Below are positions 61,332-64,000 of a DNA stretch of 64,000 nucleotides, in pieces. The stretch lies in the NCBI RefSeq assembly GCF_023920705.1, contig NZ_CP094657.1, positions 806,001 through 870,000 of the forward strand. The letters are read 5' to 3'. The notes under the pieces are model-generated. The model ran no database searches. It was not told where the DNA came from and saw nothing but the letters and a program-made list of their open reading frames with translations. The position numbers were made by a program, and so were the translations under genes. The first letter of the stretch is position 1, and the number at the start of each line of letters is the position of its first letter. Source of the DNA: Acinetobacter sp. XS-4. GTDB lineage: Bacteria; Pseudomonadota; Gammaproteobacteria; Pseudomonadales; Moraxellaceae.

Positions 61332-63227
61332 TTGAGCGATTACTTCAAGAATGCCGTATTGTGGCTAATAATACTTGGTGTTCTGATTTTAATTTTCAGT
61401 AATATCAGTGACCGCAACAAGCCTACTGCGATGAAATATTCAGATTTCGTTGCAGCGGTGAATAGTGGCCAAATTAAGCAAGTCACAATTGACGGTTTAA
61501 ATATTAATGGTGAAAAAACTAACGGATCACAGTTTGAAACTGTTCGTCCGCAAGTTGAAGACACTGAGCTTATGCCAAGCTTAAATAAACAAAATGTTGT
61601 TGTTGAGGGAACTGCTCCACAACGTCAAGGCATTTTGATGCAACTTCTCATTGCTAGTTTCCCTGTACTGTTAATCATTTTGTTATTCATGTTCTTTATG
61701 CGTAACATGGGTGGTGGTGCAGGCGGAAAGAATGGACCGATGAGTTTTGGTAAATCGAAGGCAAAAATGCTTTCTGAAGACCAAATCAAAGTCAATTTTT
61801 CTGACGTCGCCGGCTGTGATGAAGCAAAACAAGAAGTTGTTGAAATTGTAGATTTCTTAAAAGACCCTGCAAAATTCAAACGTTTGGGCGCTACTATTCC
61901 TCGTGGCGTACTTATGGTTGGTCCACCGGGTACTGGTAAAACGTTATTAGCTAAAGCAATTGCTGGTGAAGCGAAGGTTCCTTTCTTCAGCATTTCAGGT
62001 TCTGACTTTGTAGAAATGTTCGTGGGTGTGGGTGCGTCCCGTGTCCGTGATATGTTTGAGCAAGCGAAGCGTCATGCGCCATGTATCATCTTTATTGATG
62101 AGATTGATGCAGTTGGTCGTCACCGTGGTTCAGGTACAGGTGGTGGTCATGATGAGCGTGAACAAACCTTAAACCAGATGCTTGTGGAAATGGATGGTTT
62201 TGAAGGCAATGAAGGCGTAATCGTTATTGCTGCAACTAACCGTTCTGATGTGCTTGATAAAGCATTATTGCGTCCAGGTCGTTTTGACCGTCAAGTAATG
62301 GTTGGTTTACCGGATATTCGTGGTCGTGAACAAATTCTGAATGTACATTTGAAAAAATTACCTTCAGTTACAGGTGTGGACATGAAAGTGTTAGCACGTG
62401 GTACACCAGGTTTCTCTGGCGCGCAGTTGGCAAACCTTGTTAACGAAGCTGCATTATTTGCCGCACGTCGTAATAAGAATACTGTCGATATGCATGACTT
62501 TGAAGATGCAAAAGACAAAATCTACATGGGGCCAGAACGTAAGTCGATGGTTCTACGTGAAGAAGAGCGTCGTGCAACTGCTTATCATGAAGCTGGTCAT
62601 GCCATTGTTGCAGAGATTTTGCCGGGTACAGATCCTGTTCATAAAGTAACGATCATGCCACGTGGTTGGGCTTTAGGTGTAACTTGGCAGTTACCTGAGC
62701 AAGACCAGATTAGCCATTATAAAGACAAGATGCTAAATGAAATTGCGATTTTGTTTGGTGGTCGTATTGCTGAGGAAGTATTTATTCAACAGCAATCTAC
62801 TGGTGCTTCAAATGACTTTGAGCGAGCTACTAAAATGGCGCGTGCAATGGTTACTAAGTACGGTATGTCTGACAAAATGGGTGTAATGGTTTACGAAGAC
62901 GAAAACCAAAATGGTTTCTTTGGAAATGTAGGTAGTCGTACGATTTCTGAAGCAACTCAACAAATGGTTGATGAAGAAGTACGCCGTATTCTTGATGAGC
63001 AATATAAAGTTGCGCGTAATATCTTAGAAGGTAATAAAGATATTGCACACGCAATGGTAAAGGCTTTGATGGAATGGGAAACCGTTGATCGTGATCAAAT
63101 TCGTGACATTATGGAAGGTCGTGAACCACAACCACCTAAGGTCTATGTTGCTGAAAATCCAGTGGCTGCATTTGAACCACCAAAAGATGGTCCATCTACA
63201 CCACCACCATTACCAGCAATGAACTAA
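61332..63227 (+). CDS. ftsH: ATP-dependent zinc metalloprotease FtsH
   Basis: The protein has 631 residues from the TTG at 61332. It is a membrane-anchored hexameric AAA+ protease that degrades unassembled membrane proteins and regulators such as LpxC and sigma-32. Two N-terminal membrane helices (about 8-26 and 108-130) flank a periplasmic domain. The AAA domain has Walker [15 protein letters not shown], Walker [16 protein letters not shown] and the SRH ([19 protein letters not shown]). The protease domain has HEAGH in [15 protein letters not shown]. The Pro-rich tail is normal. An ATG at 61299 (642 residues) is in frame but has no ribosome site. The TTG has GGGAA seven bases upstream and begins [13 protein letters not shown], next to the first helix. 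Confidence 0.96.
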   Translation: MSDYFKNAVLWLIILGVLILIFSNISDRNKPTAMKYSDFVAAVNSGQIKQVTIDGLNINGEKTNGSQFETVRPQVEDTELMPSLNKQNVVVEGTAPQRQGILMQLLIASFPVLLIILLFMFFMRNMGGGAGGKNGPMSFGKSKAKMLSEDQIKVNFSDVAGCDEAKQEVVEIVDFLKDPAKFKRLGATIPRGVLMVGPPGTGKTLLAKAIAGEAKVPFFSISGSDFVEMFVGVGASRVRDMFEQAKRHAPCIIFIDEIDAVGRHRGSGTGGGHDEREQTLNQMLVEMDGFEGNEGVIVIAATNRSDVLDKALLRPGRFDRQVMVGLPDIRGREQILNVHLKKLPSVTGVDMKVLARGTPGFSGAQLANLVNEAALFAARRNKNTVDMHDFEDAKDKIYMGPERKSMVLREEERRATAYHEAGHAIVAEILPGTDPVHKVTIMPRGWALGVTWQLPEQDQISHYKDKMLNEIAILFGGRIAEEVFIQQQSTGASNDFERATKMARAMVTKYGMSDKMGVMVYEDENQNGFFGNVGSRTISEATQQMVDEEVRRILDEQYKVARNILEGNKDIAHAMVKALMEWETVDRDQIRDIMEGREPQPPKVYVAENPVAAFEPPKDGPSTPPPLPAMN

Positions 63228-63238
63228 ATTATTTAAGC

Positions 63239-63269
63239 AAAAGAGCCACAGTCATGTGGCTCTTTTTTT
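63239..63269 (+). terminator. Terminator after ftsH
   Basis: AAAAGAGCCACA and TGTGGCTCTTTT form a 12-bp stem around GTCA, followed by a T-run, starting 11 bases after the ftsH stop. Confidence 0.95.
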
Positions 63270-63362
63270 ATGCATGTATTTCAGACAAAGCCGAAAAGAA
63301 ATCAGCAGTATATCGAGCAGAGACTTGTTAAAATATTGCCGAATATTAAATTGGAGCTTGTC

Positions 63363-64000
63363 ATGCAGCTAATGCCTTTACCTCAGCAAATTCTACAATG
63401 TGGACAGCTTCAGTTGGATTTATCACAGCCTCACGTTATGGGTATTTTAAATGTCACGCCGGACTCTTTTAGTGATGGTGGGAGGCATAATCAGTTAGAT
63501 CAAGCTGTGGCGTATGCATTTAATATGATCGAACAAGGCGCCACAATTATAGATATCGGAGGGGAGTCCACTCGGCCGGGCGCATCTGAAGTAAGCGTAG
63601 AAGAAGAAATTCGAAGAGTTGTACCTGTAGTTGAAGCTTTAGCTAAACATGGTGTGATTCTATCGATTGATACGAGTCAGCCAGATGTTATCCGTGCAGC
63701 GAAAGAAGTGGGTGCCCATATTTGGAATGATGTACGTGCTCTTACTCGACCAAATGCTTTAAAAACTGCAGTAGAGTTAGATATACCTGTAGTGATCATG
63801 CATATGCGTGGTGAGCCCACTACAATGAATCAGCTAGATCAATATGCGGATGTAACGTTGAATGTAATACAAGAGCTTCAGCAGCGCGTGGAAGAGGCTT
63901 TAACAGCCGGTGTAAAAAAACAGAATATTATTATTGATCCGGGGTTTGGTTTTGCAAAAAATGCACAGCAAAATTTGAAACTTTTAAATGAGTTTTGGAA
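63363..64000 (+). CDS. folP: Dihydropteroate synthase (partial, cut by the window end)
   Basis: The frame is open from ATG 63363 to the window edge, giving about 212 residues of a protein normally about 275-285. The enzyme joins p-aminobenzoate to hydroxymethyl-dihydropterin diphosphate in folate synthesis and is the target of sulfonamides. HVMGILNVTPDSFSDGGRH (about 24-42) is the pterin/phosphate-loop signature. IIDIGGESTRPGASEV is the second loop that holds conserved residues around the PABA site. IDTSQPDVIRAA, WNDVRAL and IIIDPGFGFAKN continue the TIM barrel. GGAG lies six bases before the ATG. It looks chromosomal and normal, unlike acquired sul genes. Confidence 0.96.
   Translation, partial: MQLMPLPQQILQCGQLQLDLSQPHVMGILNVTPDSFSDGGRHNQLDQAVAYAFNMIEQGATIIDIGGESTRPGASEVSVEEEIRRVVPVVEALAKHGVILSIDTSQPDVIRAAKEVGAHIWNDVRALTRPNALKTAVELDIPVVIMHMRGEPTTMNQLDQYADVTLNVIQELQQRVEEALTAGVKKQNIIIDPGFGFAKNAQQNLKLLNEFW

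Overview
The window looks like the chromosome of an Acinetobacter of the calcoaceticus-baumannii group. The reasons are the AT-rich backbone, the continuous sdh-sucAB-lpd-sucCD block, the length and sequence of the housekeeping proteins, and a giant Bap-type adhesin. I ran no database search, so the species is inferred.

Layout. Bases 1-11015 carry TCA-cycle genes on the + strand: the end of sdhD, then sdhA and sdhB, a rho-independent terminator, a long probably structured leader, sucA-sucB-lpd, another terminator plus a second structured leader, and sucC-sucD. Together they take 2-oxoglutarate through succinyl-CoA and succinate to fumarate. After a 0.4 kb gene-free gap come trpS (-), then a DUF808 membrane protein, a YpfJ-type zinc metallopeptidase and a CPA1-type cation/proton antiporter (all +).

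Bases 16687-47560, almost half the window, are one giant biofilm-associated protein gene (bap). It has a BapA-type N-terminal domain, five successive tandem-repeat arrays (6 x 507, 17 x 516, 22 x 570, 2 x 303 and 10 x 297 bp) and a C-terminal region ending in a type I secretion target domain. As read, it is broken into three frames by two single-base deletions. Each shows up as one repeat unit exactly 1 bp short (515 instead of 516, 569 instead of 570). Repaired, it would encode about 10,291 residues. The gene is preceded by a perfect 18-bp hairpin and followed by a strong terminator.

Downstream is a translationally coupled pair: a protein with a probable alpha/alpha-barrel, and a CapA-type protein whose first ~225 residues look like a catalytically dead D,D-carboxypeptidase (PBP5/DacA fold). 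Next come a metzincin-like lipoprotein (-), an alkyltransferase-like DNA repair protein (+), a universal stress protein (-), a CatB/Vat-like acetyltransferase (-), greA, carB and carA (-), a charged coiled-coil protein (+), a DOMON-like protein and yhbY (-), rlmE and ftsH (+), and the start of folP (+), which runs off the window.

Most of the window is ordinary core genome. The parts most worth a second look are the bap frameshifts and higher-order repeat structure, the bap leader hairpin, the dead-PBP5/CapA fusion with its coupled partner, and the structured leaders of the TCA operons. I found no tRNA, rRNA, insertion sequence, prophage or CRISPR array.
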